A stretch of 26,256 bases of DNA from a bacterium (GCA_024224995.1 JAAENB010000760.1:1-26256); one strand, 5' to 3'. Counted from the stretch's first letter, positions 16,566 through 24,867 are shown. Program-made: numbers and translations. Notes: a model not told the origin generated them from the sequence alone.

Positions 16566-18905
16566 ATGAGATTTTTTTATTTTTTAGCCAGGCATATCAG
16601 TTATACCTTTGCCATTTCTTTTATTACGGTCTTATCGTCCTGGGTTGCGGTCATTTTCGGCTTTTTTCTGGCCAGTTCATTTATTGTCTTTCATTCCGAG
16701 AAACCGGCTCTGCTTAACGCATTGATGATCCGGTGGCTCTTTGTTTCGGTTATTATAACCTCTTTTATCCATTATTTACAATTCGGTTTTTTAACACCAA
16801 TAAAGATCCCCGCGTTTTTGCGTTCCCTCCGTATGATAAACCGGGCATTTAAATCGGGACTTAATATTGCCGATGCCGAATTAAAGCGGATCTACAGCTA
16901 TTTCTCCGATCTTCCCATGCATAATCTTATTATCTCTGCTATATATGTAATGCTTGCCTGCGCTATTTTTATGGGATTTATTTTTCTTGAATTTAAATTC
17001 GGCATTACCGGAAAGGTTGAACTTTTTGAGGTGAAGGAAATATTCAAGGTAGTTTTTCTTGGAATGATTATTGTCATAATATTATATGGAATGGCAACCT
17101 ATCTTCTTACGGAATCATTAACCAGTAATGAACGAGCCCAGGTCTATAACCTGTTGTTGAAAAAAGGGATGCAGGTCTATCCCAGGGTTTTAATTGGTAT
17201 CAGGGTTAAATTTTCCTTTTTTATTATTCTTATGGTTATTACGCTTCTCACCTTAGTGGCTCTTATTGAAAATATAAATTTAAATGATCAGCTGGGTGGG
17301 GTAGGCGAACAAATGGCGCAGGTGAAAGGTCTGCCTGCTGCGGAGTCTGGCGCAAGCATACGGGATAGTAAAGTATGGGTTATTGCGTACTTTGCTATTT
17401 CCATCATTGCCAGTTTTTTATTGATGTGGATTAATACGGCGTCTATTTTAAAAATAATGAGTGATATGAGACGGGTTACCAAGGAGATTGCCTCCGGTGG
17501 TAGAGCCGCCTTTAATGTGCTCTCTCTTGAAAGAGAATTCGCCTCTATTGAATTTGCCCTTATGGAGATGGCATGGGAGATCGATGAACACCGGAAAAAC
17601 CTGGAAAGCAAGGTTGAACTCAGGACCGGAGAGCTCCAGGACGCCCTTATCGACTTAAAGGGAAAAGATGATCTTATGCAGAAACAGCTCGACATGGCCA
17701 GTGTTATTCAGAGGAGTATTCTACCCGGAAAAATCGATGACTGGAACGAACTGAAATTCTCCGTCCGGTATATTGCCATGGAAAAGATCGGTGGTGACTT
17801 TTACGATATTCACCAACTGAAAGGTGACAAACTGGGAATTATGGTCGCGGACGTGTCCGGACATGGAATCCCGGCTGCCCTGGTTACTACTATGGCAAAA
17901 ATTTCATTCGGAAATGCCGGTTCAAAGCATGATTCGCCTCGCAGGATATTCCAGGAAGTTAACCAGAATATCCTGGACCACGTGAAAACTCATGACTATA
18001 TGACCTGTTTTATGGTAGCAATTGATGAAGAATATAATCTCGTATACTCAAATGCCAGTCATCAAAAAGCTATCCTGCTGCGAATGGAAACAGGAACCGT
18101 TGAACTGCTCGATACGGGCGGTCTTTTCATTGGCGCGATTAGTGAAGCGCGGGATTCATACGAAGAAAAAACGGCAACCCTTAATTATGGTGACCGTCTT
18201 ATTCTCTATACCGATGGTATTCCTGAGGCTTTTAACGAAGACCGGAAAGAATACTCTATTAAACGGCTCGAAACCGTGATTTGTGAAAACAAACATCTCC
18301 CGCTTGAAGAGTACGCGAATTATCTCATTGAGGATGTTCAACGTTATATTGGAAATGCCCAGGTTGAGGATGATATTACTCTCCTGGTAATAGAACTGGC
18401 CAGGGATGAGGCTATTGACATCGTTAAAAATTCCAGGAAATTACTGAATACCCACAAGTATTATGAAGCAATCAGTCTTCTTGAAGGTGGTCTCGACAAG
18501 TTCCCGGAAAACCAGAAGATTCTCTATAACCTGGGTAAGAATTATTTCAGGGTAAACAATTATAATAAATCTATCGAATTTATTGAACGATATATTGCCA
18601 ATGATAAAAGGAACAAGTACGCCTTTTATATTGGCGGTGCTGCCTATTTCCAGCTTCAGGATTATAAGAATGCCATTGAATACCTGGAAGACTCGCTCAA
18701 GATTGATTCGGTTTTTGTTGCTGCCACCTTTGCCCTGGCAATGACCTATAAAAAAATGGGAGACCGTGAAATGGCTGTTAAGATCTTTGAAAAGGTTATT
18801 AGCATTGATTCCGACAATAAGATGGCGCTCTTCGAGTTAAAAACTCTCAGGGAAGAAGAGGATGAAGAACAACAGGCAGAAGCTGAAGCAGGCCTGGAAG
18901 TATAG
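16566..18905 (+). CDS. Six-TM SpoIIE/PP2C-type serine phosphatase with C-terminal TPR repeats
   Basis: A 779-residue inner-membrane signalling protein. Six hydrophobic segments lie at about 12-40, 54-75, 120-142, 160-182, 214-235 and 271-294, with a soluble loop (about 236-270). A HAMP-like/coiled-coil linker follows (about 295-375, LESKVELRTGELQDAL). The SpoIIE domain spans about 375-612 with metal-binding acids in GGDFYD (D411), VADVSGHG (D429), LYTDG (D550) and VEDD (D602/D603), preceded by MASVIQRSILPG. The end holds about three to four TPR units (YYEAISLLEGGLDKFPEN and NAIEYLEDSLKIDSV) and an acidic tail. It probably removes phosphate from an anti-sigma-factor antagonist or similar protein in response to a membrane signal; the TPRs may recruit the partner. 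AAGGAAAG precedes the ATG. No anti-sigma or antagonist gene is adjacent. Confidence 0.94.
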   Translation: MRFFYFLARHISYTFAISFITVLSSWVAVIFGFFLASSFIVFHSEKPALLNALMIRWLFVSVIITSFIHYLQFGFLTPIKIPAFLRSLRMINRAFKSGLNIADAELKRIYSYFSDLPMHNLIISAIYVMLACAIFMGFIFLEFKFGITGKVELFEVKEIFKVVFLGMIIVIILYGMATYLLTESLTSNERAQVYNLLLKKGMQVYPRVLIGIRVKFSFFIILMVITLLTLVALIENINLNDQLGGVGEQMAQVKGLPAAESGASIRDSKVWVIAYFAISIIASFLLMWINTASILKIMSDMRRVTKEIASGGRAAFNVLSLEREFASIEFALMEMAWEIDEHRKNLESKVELRTGELQDALIDLKGKDDLMQKQLDMASVIQRSILPGKIDDWNELKFSVRYIAMEKIGGDFYDIHQLKGDKLGIMVADVSGHGIPAALVTTMAKISFGNAGSKHDSPRRIFQEVNQNILDHVKTHDYMTCFMVAIDEEYNLVYSNASHQKAILLRMETGTVELLDTGGLFIGAISEARDSYEEKTATLNYGDRLILYTDGIPEAFNEDRKEYSIKRLETVICENKHLPLEEYANYLIEDVQRYIGNAQVEDDITLLVIELARDEAIDIVKNSRKLLNTHKYYEAISLLEGGLDKFPENQKILYNLGKNYFRVNNYNKSIEFIERYIANDKRNKYAFYIGGAAYFQLQDYKNAIEYLEDSLKIDSVFVAATFALAMTYKKMGDREMAVKIFEKVISIDSDNKMALFELKTLREEEDEEQQAEAEAGLEV

Positions 18906-18923
18906 AATTTTCAAGTACTATTT

Positions 18924-20012
18924 ATGGATCAGGATTCAAAAACAATAACAAAGAAAATAATCAAGAATTTTAACATAGATGAAGCTATTGAATTCTTTCT
19001 CTCTATGGGTGAGAAAGAATACCGTGCCCGGCAGCTGTTTAACTGGCTCTATGAAAGAAATATCGCCTCTTTTTCCGAAATGACAAATTATTCAAAGGAT
19101 TTACGCGGTTTCCTGGAAAATAACTATGTTCTTACCCCCTTGCAGCTTGTGGAACGGCTTGTTTCAACAGTTGACGGTTCTGAGAAGTATCTTTTTGAGA
19201 CACACGACGGCTATTTTATTGAGTCTGTGCTGCTGAAAAGTGAAGGGGAAAACGAAGGCAGGCTTACTGTCTGTATTTCAAGCCAGGTTGGATGCGCTAT
19301 GGGCTGCGGTTTCTGTGAAACCGCGAAAATGGGATTTCGACGAAACCTGGAAACCGGTGAGATCATTGATCAATTGTGCCAGGTTCGAAGGCTTTCCGGC
19401 CTTAGAAATAATAATATTGTTTTTATGGGTATGGGGGAACCCTTTTTAAATTACGATAATGTTCTCAAAGCCGCTGATATTATGAACTATTCATTTGGGT
19501 TTCATCTTTCCGTGAGAAAAATAACTATTTCTACCTGCGGAATTACCGACAAAATTGAACAATTTATTGATGAAAAACGGCCCTATAACCTGGCTATCTC
19601 ATTAAACGATACTCTTTCGGAAAAGAGAAAGCAAACCATGCCCGTTGAAAAGAAATTTCCTTTTGAAAAGATATCCTCCCTGCTTAAGAGAAAATTTCCG
19701 GTTTCACGGAACAGGGTTACGATTGAGTATATTATGAGAAAAGATAATATTTCAAAAGATGATGCGCTTCGGCTTAAAAAGATGTTTAAATTCGGAAAAA
19801 TAAAAATGAACGTTATTCCCCTGAACCCGGGAGAGCATGAGCTTGATGTGCCCTCTGAAAAAGAGATTGAACGCTTTATTGGGGAATTGGAGGCTGTGGA
19901 TATCCCGGTTTCTCTCAGAAAGAGCCTTGGAAGCGACATTGCAGGCGCATGTGGTCAGTTATCCGGCAGGAGAAGCGAAATGAGTAACGAAATAACTAAA
20001 AAAGAGACTTAA
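18924..20012 (+). CDS. rlmN: Radical-SAM 23S rRNA/tRNA adenine-C2 methyltransferase RlmN
   Basis: A 362-residue RlmN/Cfr-family enzyme that methylates C2 of A2503 in 23S rRNA (and A37 of some tRNAs). The radical-SAM cluster ligands are C124, C128 and C131 (GCAMGCGFC). C117 in VCISSQVGC and C343 in ACGQL match the two conserved cysteines of the E. coli enzyme (C118, C355). Further motifs are FMGMGEPFLNYDNV, TISTCGI, AISLNDT, NVIPLNPGEH and RKSLGSDIAGACGQL. It lies 18 bases after the SpoIIE gene, same strand. Its last four bases overlap the convergent ORF, so both share the stop region around 20009-20012. Confidence 0.95.
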   Translation: MDQDSKTITKKIIKNFNIDEAIEFFLSMGEKEYRARQLFNWLYERNIASFSEMTNYSKDLRGFLENNYVLTPLQLVERLVSTVDGSEKYLFETHDGYFIESVLLKSEGENEGRLTVCISSQVGCAMGCGFCETAKMGFRRNLETGEIIDQLCQVRRLSGLRNNNIVFMGMGEPFLNYDNVLKAADIMNYSFGFHLSVRKITISTCGITDKIEQFIDEKRPYNLAISLNDTLSEKRKQTMPVEKKFPFEKISSLLKRKFPVSRNRVTIEYIMRKDNISKDDALRLKKMFKFGKIKMNVIPLNPGEHELDVPSEKEIERFIGELEAVDIPVSLRKSLGSDIAGACGQLSGRRSEMSNEITKKET

Positions 20013-20281
20013 AAACTACAGGCCCATTCTATAAGGGATGCTATATCTTCAAAGCTAAGCATATCGATTTTGCCCACAACTGTCATGGGATCAACCTCCC
20101 ATTTGCCCGCGACTTCGTCCAGGTTGTCCGATTCCATAATCCTGAGCTCAAGGAGCTTTGGTCGATAAGTTATTTTGGGGTCATAATCGGACCCGTAATG
20201 TAATTCTACAATTAATTGTAGTTCATTTTCTTCAAATAGTTCCCTGATGGCTTGAGGAGCTGTTTCTCTTATTTTATCCAT
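20009..20281 (-). CDS. Small hypothetical soluble protein, convergent with rlmN
   Basis: A 90-residue acidic ORF starting at ATG 20281, with no strong Shine-Dalgarno. It is predicted soluble and mixed alpha/beta (IRELFEENELQLIVELHYG, then a strand-rich part, then DMLSFEDIASLIEWACSF). I recognise no family. Its stop overlaps that of rlmN by 3-4 bases. The absence of low-complexity sequence and the reasonable amino-acid content suggest a real gene, but a chance ORF is possible. Confidence 0.65.
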   Translation of the reverse strand: MDKIRETAPQAIRELFEENELQLIVELHYGSDYDPKITYRPKLLELRIMESDNLDEVAGKWEVDPMTVVGKIDMLSFEDIASLIEWACSF

Positions 20282-20398
20282 AATATTAGTGCCGCACCAC
20301 TTTTTTTAAAGTCGTTACAATATATTGATATGAAAATAAAAAAAAGACAAGCATTTTTTTTGATTTTCAATCCAAAAAGTAGCACCCTTTCAGGGAAT

Positions 20399-20482
20399 CG
20401 CGGCGCTTCCGCGCCGCGGGGAGGAGGGGGTTGAAGGGGGCTTCGCCCCCTTCAACCCCCTCCTCCCCGCAGCGTTAGCTGC
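20399..20482. repeat. Three adjacent GC-rich hairpins, including a perfect 26-bp stem
   Basis: The first is an 8-bp stem with a ttcc loop (20399-20406 with 20411-20418). The second is a perfect 26-bp stem with a 3-base loop (20416-20441 with 20445-20470). The third is a 5-bp stem with a gtta loop (20469-20473 with 20478-20482). Neighbouring stems share a few bases, so they compete or stack. The order resembles REP/BIME-type arrays. The main stem is strong enough to block transcription or act as a cruciform, but no T-tract follows. Confidence 0.9.
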
Positions 20483-20536
20483 GCCTGTTCCCGGTATAAC
20501 AGGTGGGGTTTGCTGAAAAATTAAGTTGGTGCGCTC

Positions 20537-20642
20537 GGGAATAAGCCTGATCTTTCCTCCACCCCCTGTGATAATACATCGTGTATTGCACAGGGGTGTC
20601 GCCATCCGTGGCTCCGGTTCCGGAAAGATCAGACTTATTCCC
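20537..20642. repeat. Branched inverted-repeat element (MITE-like) of about 106 bp
   Basis: Terminal arms gggaataagcctgatctttc (20537 on) and its complement (20622-20642) pair at 20 of 21 positions. Inside are an 8-bp stem (cccctgtg 20563-20570 with cacagggg 20589-20596) capped by aatac/gtatt (20573-20577 with 20583-20587), and a gcca-tccg-tggc hairpin (20601-20612). I see no target-site duplication, so mobile origin is unproven; a structured RNA is the alternative. Confidence 0.75.
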
Positions 20643-20673
20643 TGACATTGTTTTTATATCCCAAAGGAATTTC

Positions 20674-20702
20674 TTGACAGAAGGGAAATGGAGAATTATA
20701 GT
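20674..20702 (+). promoter_or_regulatory. Promoter of the small secreted Cys protein
   Basis: TTGACA (20674-20679), 17-base spacer, TATAGT (20697-20702); the expected start near 20709 gives a 5' UTR of about 24 nt that contains the GGAGG at 20719-20723. Confidence 0.75.
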
Positions 20703-20732
20703 AGCTGGAATATTATGTGGAGGAATAATCTC

Positions 20733-21116
20733 ATGAAAAAGATTATCGGACTGATGTTTTTCTTTACGATTCCCCTGGTGGGAGCCACATTTGCTGAAAA
20801 ATACCTGTTTGAAACGGAAAAAGAGTGCCTGGGCTGTGTTGGTGAGATTAAAAAGAAAGAGCCCGGCAATAAAAAGGAATACCGTTGTAAAAGCAGGACT
20901 TTGAAGCCCGGTGTTAAGCAGTATTTTGTGATGATGACGTTTGCCGATTCCAGGGAAAGTGAGCTAACCAGGTTCCTGGAATCGGAGAATAAAGGAAAAA
21001 AAGAAGGGTACTCTGTGAAAAAGAAATTTGTTCTCAAGCAGCAGGTGGGGCTAACAAAAGAACAAATTCGGCAGGCATGTCCCGGAGCGTATAAAAAAAG
21101 CCGGAAAAAACCATAG
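20733..21116 (+). CDS. Small secreted cysteine-containing protein, function unknown
   Basis: A 127-residue protein starting at ATG 20733 with GGAGG nine bases upstream; the frame is open back to 20688, but that ATG lies within the promoter's -10 region. MKKIIGLMFFFTIPLVGATFA is a Sec signal peptide with likely cleavage after residue 21. The mature part is Lys-rich and has four cysteines (ECLGC at 32/35, C52 and one near the C-terminus), which could form two disulfides outside the cytoplasm. I recognise no family. It converges on the DUF4476-like gene, with eight bases between the stops. Confidence 0.85.
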   Translation: MKKIIGLMFFFTIPLVGATFAEKYLFETEKECLGCVGEIKKKEPGNKKEYRCKSRTLKPGVKQYFVMMTFADSRESELTRFLESENKGKKEGYSVKKKFVLKQQVGLTKEQIRQACPGAYKKSRKKP

Positions 21117-21124
21117 TCCCGGAG

Positions 21125-21781
21125 CTACCGGTACTTGTTTATAAGTTCTCTTACTTTTCTTTTATCACTTTTATAAGAAAAATAGTCAATAAGGGTATAG
21201 CCCTGTTTCTTGTTAATCACTTTTGGATATACTGCCTCAATGATCTTTAGCCTGTTCCTGGCGTCGATTCTTTTGAACATTTTGAGCAGCCTTTTTAAAT
21301 GTCCAAGCTTGAAATAGTTGAATTTTGCCGCGGTTTTAATCGCTATCACTTTGTCCGAAGTGAATGATTTGTTTTTTATACTTGCCACAAGATCTTTAAA
21401 ATCTTCTTTATCTATTGGCTTCTCGTTTTCGATCGATGGTTGATCGCTCGTTTTTTCTTCTTTTGTTGACTTCTTCAACTTCACCGGGGAATTGCCCGGA
21501 AGCGAAGCCAGAAGTACACGCATGGCTTTGATCTTTTTCATCGCTGCCCTGCGCTCATATCTGCCCAGGTGATTGATATGATCATACTCCATTTGTTCCA
21601 GTTTTTTCTTGATTATTTTTATTATTTCACGTGATTGTACTGTCCCGCCTTTGCTTGCACCGGGAATCTTCATGGTAAGGGATCCTTCGGAATTTTGTAT
21701 GGTAACTTTTCCCGCGTATACAAAAGTTATTGCAAAAATGGTGATTATGAGCGAACGAATGGCTATTTTTAGTATTTTCAT
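21125..21781 (-). CDS. Secreted protein with C-terminal DUF4476-like domain
   Basis: A 218-residue protein. I place the start at ATG 21781 (MKILKI), with GGAGG four bases upstream, rather than the in-frame ATG 15 bases earlier, which lies before that ribosome site. A signal peptide ends around TFVYAG. The central part is Lys-rich. The last ~95 residues (EDFKDLVASIKNKSFTSDK, AAKFNYFKLGHLKRLLKMF, RLKIIEAVYPKV) match the DUF4476 pattern as I know it: about four helices that follow a series of 'range of values' positions. Function is unknown. It is transcribed divergently from the cNMP/DASS transporter. Confidence 0.85.
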   Translation of the reverse strand: MKILKIAIRSLIITIFAITFVYAGKVTIQNSEGSLTMKIPGASKGGTVQSREIIKIIKKKLEQMEYDHINHLGRYERRAAMKKIKAMRVLLASLPGNSPVKLKKSTKEEKTSDQPSIENEKPIDKEDFKDLVASIKNKSFTSDKVIAIKTAAKFNYFKLGHLKRLLKMFKRIDARNRLKIIEAVYPKVINKKQGYTLIDYFSYKSDKRKVRELINKYR

Positions 21782-21811
21782 GCTTCCTCCGGACATTATG
21801 GCTTTACGGTT

Positions 21812-21839
21812 ATAGTATCAAAAGGGATCTGGATGTCAA
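21812..21839 (-). promoter_or_regulatory. Promoter of the DUF4476-like gene
   Basis: On the minus strand TTGACA (21839-21834) is followed after 16 bases by TACTAT (21817-21812). Its -35 is part of a perfect 8-bp inverted repeat shared with the divergent promoter's -35 (tgtcaaga, tat, tcttgaca; 21834-21852). Confidence 0.55.
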
Positions 21840-21846
21840 GATATTC

Positions 21847-21875
21847 TTGACAGCTTATTGTAATAGCTATATAAT
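21847..21875 (+). promoter_or_regulatory. Consensus promoter of the cNMP/DASS transporter gene
   Basis: TTGACA (21847-21852), exactly 17 bases, TATAAT (21870-21875): both hexamers are perfect. Transcription should start near 21882, only about 15 bases before the ATG at 21897, leaving almost no leader and no Shine-Dalgarno. Confidence 0.85.
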
Positions 21876-21896
21876 ATAATTGAGATAATTTACTGT

Positions 21897-23777
21897 ATGA
21901 AAGATAATGATTTAAATGTTGATATAGCTTCAGCTTTAATAGCTGAACCTCTGTTCTCCGGTTGTGAAAGGAAGGAACTGGCCAGGCTGATCCACCAGGT
22001 GGAAATGAAAGAGTGCAGCCCCGGCGAGATACTCTTTTATGTGAATGGACCTGCGGACCGGGTTTTTATTCACTGTTCCGGTTCCATAGAATTATGGTGC
22101 GGGAGAGATATTCAAGATGTAGTTTCAGGTGGATTTTTTGGTGAAGAAGCCGCGGTAAACCGGGAACAGTATATCTCCAGCGCCATTGCCGCTGAACAGT
22201 CCCTGGTGCTGGTTATTCCCAAAAGAGCTTTTAAGGCTTTTTTGAAAAGAAATCCTGTTGTTTTGTCCCGCCTGAACCAATCCCTGTTTCATCATTATAC
22301 CAGTGTGCCGCCCGGTAAAGGAGATGATTTTGCCGGGGAGATGGGGGAAAGCTCCAAAAAACAGAAAGAAAAACCTGTTTCTGTTTTGCAGCCCCTGGGA
22401 TGGCTTGCCGCCTTAATAGTCCCAACAGTACTTTATTTATACCTGGGCGGAACGAATTTAGATTCCCGAGCCGTTAACTTTGTGGCTGTTTTTTCAATTA
22501 CTATTATAATGTGGGTCTTCCGGCTTCTGCCTGAGTATGTTCCCGCGGTTTTTTTGATATTGGCTTCTATTATATTGGGCATTGTTCCCACGGAGGTAGT
22601 GCTGGCCGGTTTTTCTTCGGGCAGTTTTTTTATGGCCTTAAGTGTTTTCGGGATTGGAGCGGTCCTGGTAAGCTCGGGCCTCACATACCGCCTGGCACTC
22701 CTGCTCCTGAAACGGGCGCCACAGTCCCAGACCGGGTATGAAGCTGCTATGATCCTGGTTGGGATACTGCTTACCCCGGTTCTTCCGTCTGCCAATGGCA
22801 GAGTGGCCCTGATTATGCCGATCCTTGAAGATATGCTCCATTCAATAAAATACAAATGGGGAGGAATTGCCTCAACCAGGCTGGCTGCGGCGCTCTTTAC
22901 AGGCACAACCGCATTTTCCGCAATATTTTTAACAAGCAAGTCGATCAACTTTGCTGTGTACGATCTTTTTCCTGTCCAGGTAAAGCTCCAGTTTTCCTGG
23001 GGATACTGGGTAATTGCCGCTGCATTAGCCGGGGGGATCTTATTTCTTGGCCATTTTTTTCTTTCATGGCTCTTTTTTCGTAATGATGAAACCCCGGTGC
23101 TCGACAAAAACAGGGTAAATGCCCAGCTTTCAGTTATCGGGCCAATGAGCGCTACGGAATGGGTTGCGTTTGGAGCAATTGTTTTTTTTATTCTGGGAGC
23201 CATTACCGCCTCTTTTCATAAGATCCAGCCTCCCTGGATTGGTCTGGGTGTACTCTACCTGGTGCTGGCCCTGGGAATATTGTCGAAAAAGGATTTTCGT
23301 AACGATATCGACTGGCCTTTTTTAATGATGCTTGCCGGGATGATCAGTATTGTAAAAACAATGTCCTACCTGGGGCTCGATACCCGGCTGCAGCTCTCCC
23401 TGCAATGGGTCGGCCTGTATATGGGCGATAATATTCTTCTTTTTATTCTGCTGCTCTCCCTGGTTGTTTTTTTCATGCGGCTGGTTGTTCCAAGCAACGC
23501 CACTATCATTATTTTATGTTCTGTTTTTCTTCCTTTTGCTGAGGAGCAGGGTATAAACGCCTGGGTTATTGCTTTTGTTATTTTATTTATCAGTGATACC
23601 TGGTTTATGGGGTATCAATCTACTTATTATATCGCGTTCAAGGAGGGAATGACTAAAAAAGATAGAACGCTCTATAATGAAGTCCGGTTTATCCTGTATA
23701 ACGCCTGTCTTAACCTTGTACGGGTTGGCGCGGTATTCTTGTCGATATTTTACTGGAAAGAACTTCACCTGTTATAA
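21897..23777 (+). CDS. DASS/SLC13-type anion transporter with N-terminal cyclic-nucleotide-binding-like domain
   Basis: A 626-residue inner-membrane transporter. Residues about 12-132 form a cNMP-binding-like barrel (LFSGCERKELARLI, GEILFYVNGPADRVFIHCSGSIEL, FFGEEAAVNREQYISS). At the ligand cassette the usual Arg before the final Ala-Thr-Val is replaced (YISSAIA), so cyclic-nucleotide binding is doubtful. A Lys/Glu-rich linker (about 140-162) leads to about 11-12 TM helices (166-626). SANGRVALIMPIL and PSNATIIILCSVFLPFA are DASS-type re-entrant motifs (the usual SNT is SNG and SNA here). Family members import dicarboxylates, sulfate or similar anions with sodium; the substrate cannot be read. 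The gene has its own promoter and virtually no leader. Confidence 0.9.
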   Translation: MKDNDLNVDIASALIAEPLFSGCERKELARLIHQVEMKECSPGEILFYVNGPADRVFIHCSGSIELWCGRDIQDVVSGGFFGEEAAVNREQYISSAIAAEQSLVLVIPKRAFKAFLKRNPVVLSRLNQSLFHHYTSVPPGKGDDFAGEMGESSKKQKEKPVSVLQPLGWLAALIVPTVLYLYLGGTNLDSRAVNFVAVFSITIIMWVFRLLPEYVPAVFLILASIILGIVPTEVVLAGFSSGSFFMALSVFGIGAVLVSSGLTYRLALLLLKRAPQSQTGYEAAMILVGILLTPVLPSANGRVALIMPILEDMLHSIKYKWGGIASTRLAAALFTGTTAFSAIFLTSKSINFAVYDLFPVQVKLQFSWGYWVIAAALAGGILFLGHFFLSWLFFRNDETPVLDKNRVNAQLSVIGPMSATEWVAFGAIVFFILGAITASFHKIQPPWIGLGVLYLVLALGILSKKDFRNDIDWPFLMMLAGMISIVKTMSYLGLDTRLQLSLQWVGLYMGDNILLFILLLSLVVFFMRLVVPSNATIIILCSVFLPFAEEQGINAWVIAFVILFISDTWFMGYQSTYYIAFKEGMTKKDRTLYNEVRFILYNACLNLVRVGAVFLSIFYWKELHLL

Positions 23778-23791
23778 CAGGGAGCATCAAT

Positions 23792-24811
23792 ATGAAAAAG
23801 ATATCAATAATACTTCGAATTATTTTTTTGGTATATATCGCCTCTTTCCTGGTCTATCAGAGTCTTACCCGTCCACGGGTACTTATTCTGCATAGCTATT
23901 ATACCGATTTCAGCTGGGTTCGGGATATTAATACCGGTATCGACCGGATCTTAAAGGACCGGCCCTATAATATCCGGTTTCATTATATGGATACCAAACG
24001 TCATCCCCAGCTGAAATTTAAGCAAAAGGCCGGGGTCCGGGCTCTTGAAGTGATAGAAAAATGGCAGCCCGATGTAATAATCGCCCTGGATGACAATGCC
24101 CAGCAATACGTGAGCAGGCACCTGGTAAACAAATCAGGGGTGAGCCTTTTGTATGCGGGAACAAACGAAGATCCGTCGAAATACGGTTTTGACAGGGCTG
24201 TTAATGTTTCCGGTATTTCGGAAACAATGCCCTGGGATGCCGCGAAACAACAGCTAAAAAAACTGCTTCCCCCCGGCAGCAAGCTCCTGCATATTTCCGA
24301 TGATTCTCCGTCTTCCGCGGCAATTCACCGGGAGATTGTGAATATTAACTGGGCTCCCTTCAAATTCCTGGAATCAAAACAGATCGGTACTTTTGACCGG
24401 TGGAAAAAAATCGTTAAAGACGCTGAGGGGAAGGCCGATTGCCTGTTGATCACTCATTATCATACGATCAGGGAACCGGGAGACCGGGGAAAAGTGGTAA
24501 AACCGGCCAGCGTTATCCAATGGACAGAAGCGAATACCTCCCTGGTCTCTATCGGCTTCTGGGGGTTTTTTGTGGAAGACGGCGGTATGATGGCTGTTGG
24601 GCTTTCTCCCTTTGAGCAGGGTGAGGAGACTGCCCGTATGGTTATTGAAGTCCTTGAAAAGGGAAGGAGCGCGGGTGCAATCCGTCGGCTTAAAGCCCGG
24701 CTCCATGTTATGTATATGCGCAGGTCCGCTTTCGATAAACGGCTTAAAGGAAAGAGAGTTCCCCTGGAACTGGAAGCCTTTTCCAGGGCTTTGAACGGTT
24801 ATTACGAATAA
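23792..24811 (+). CDS. Membrane-anchored ABC_sub_bind-like (PF04392-type) ligand-binding protein
   Basis: A 339-residue protein with an N-terminal TM anchor (about 5-23) and no lipobox. The rest resembles the periplasmic-binding fold of ABC_sub_bind proteins and of the sensor domains of some signalling proteins: VLILHSYYTDFSWVRDINTGI, IRFHYMDTKRHP, PDVIIALDDNAQQYV, GVSLLYAGTNEDP and a later VSIGFWGFFVEDGGMMAVGLSPFEQGEETARMV. It has no kinase, GGDEF or other output domain and no permease or ATPase neighbour. GGAG (23781-23784) lies seven bases before the ATG, and the transporter's stop is 14 bases upstream, so the two are probably one operon. It may bind a ligand related to the transporter's substrate; this is inferred from context only. 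Confidence 0.88.
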   Translation: MKKISIILRIIFLVYIASFLVYQSLTRPRVLILHSYYTDFSWVRDINTGIDRILKDRPYNIRFHYMDTKRHPQLKFKQKAGVRALEVIEKWQPDVIIALDDNAQQYVSRHLVNKSGVSLLYAGTNEDPSKYGFDRAVNVSGISETMPWDAAKQQLKKLLPPGSKLLHISDDSPSSAAIHREIVNINWAPFKFLESKQIGTFDRWKKIVKDAEGKADCLLITHYHTIREPGDRGKVVKPASVIQWTEANTSLVSIGFWGFFVEDGGMMAVGLSPFEQGEETARMVIEVLEKGRSAGAIRRLKARLHVMYMRRSAFDKRLKGKRVPLELEAFSRALNGYYE

Positions 24812-24816
24812 TCTTT

Positions 24817-24841
24817 CAGAGCCCCAGGGATTGGAGCTCTG
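24817..24841. terminator. Candidate hairpin terminator after the ABC_sub_bind-like gene
   Basis: cagagcccc (24817-24825) and ggagctctg (24833-24841) pair at 8 of 9 positions with a 7-base loop, 5 bases after the stop of the plus-strand gene and 26 bases from the convergent gene's stop. No T-tract follows on either strand, so the terminator call is weak. Confidence 0.4.
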
Positions 24842-24867
24842 AGTCAACATCCCGAAACAGGATTACT

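Larger units (their letters stand above)
20282..20732. other. Non-coding interval rich in hairpins, with the promoter of the next gene
   Basis: No gene is supported in this 451-bp stretch. It contains a compact hairpin series (20399-20482), a branched inverted-repeat element (20537-20642) and a strong promoter (20674-20702). A minus-strand frame across 20390-20605 is made of repeats and is not coding. Confidence 0.75.

Noticed and set aside
17288..17695. 135-codon antisense frame within the SpoIIE gene
   Set aside because: Low-complexity Ser-rich translation opposite a well-supported gene.
20390..20605. Minus-strand 71-codon frame
   Set aside because: It consists of the GC-rich hairpins and a branched repeat; no family features.
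20674..20732. Start of the small Cys protein at 20688
   Set aside because: That ATG lies between the -35 and -10 boxes of the consensus promoter and has no ribosome site, whereas 20733 does.
22433..23203. 256-codon frame antisense to the anion transporter
   Set aside because: The sense frame is a clear DASS membrane protein with family motifs; the antisense frame is a shadow of its codon pattern.
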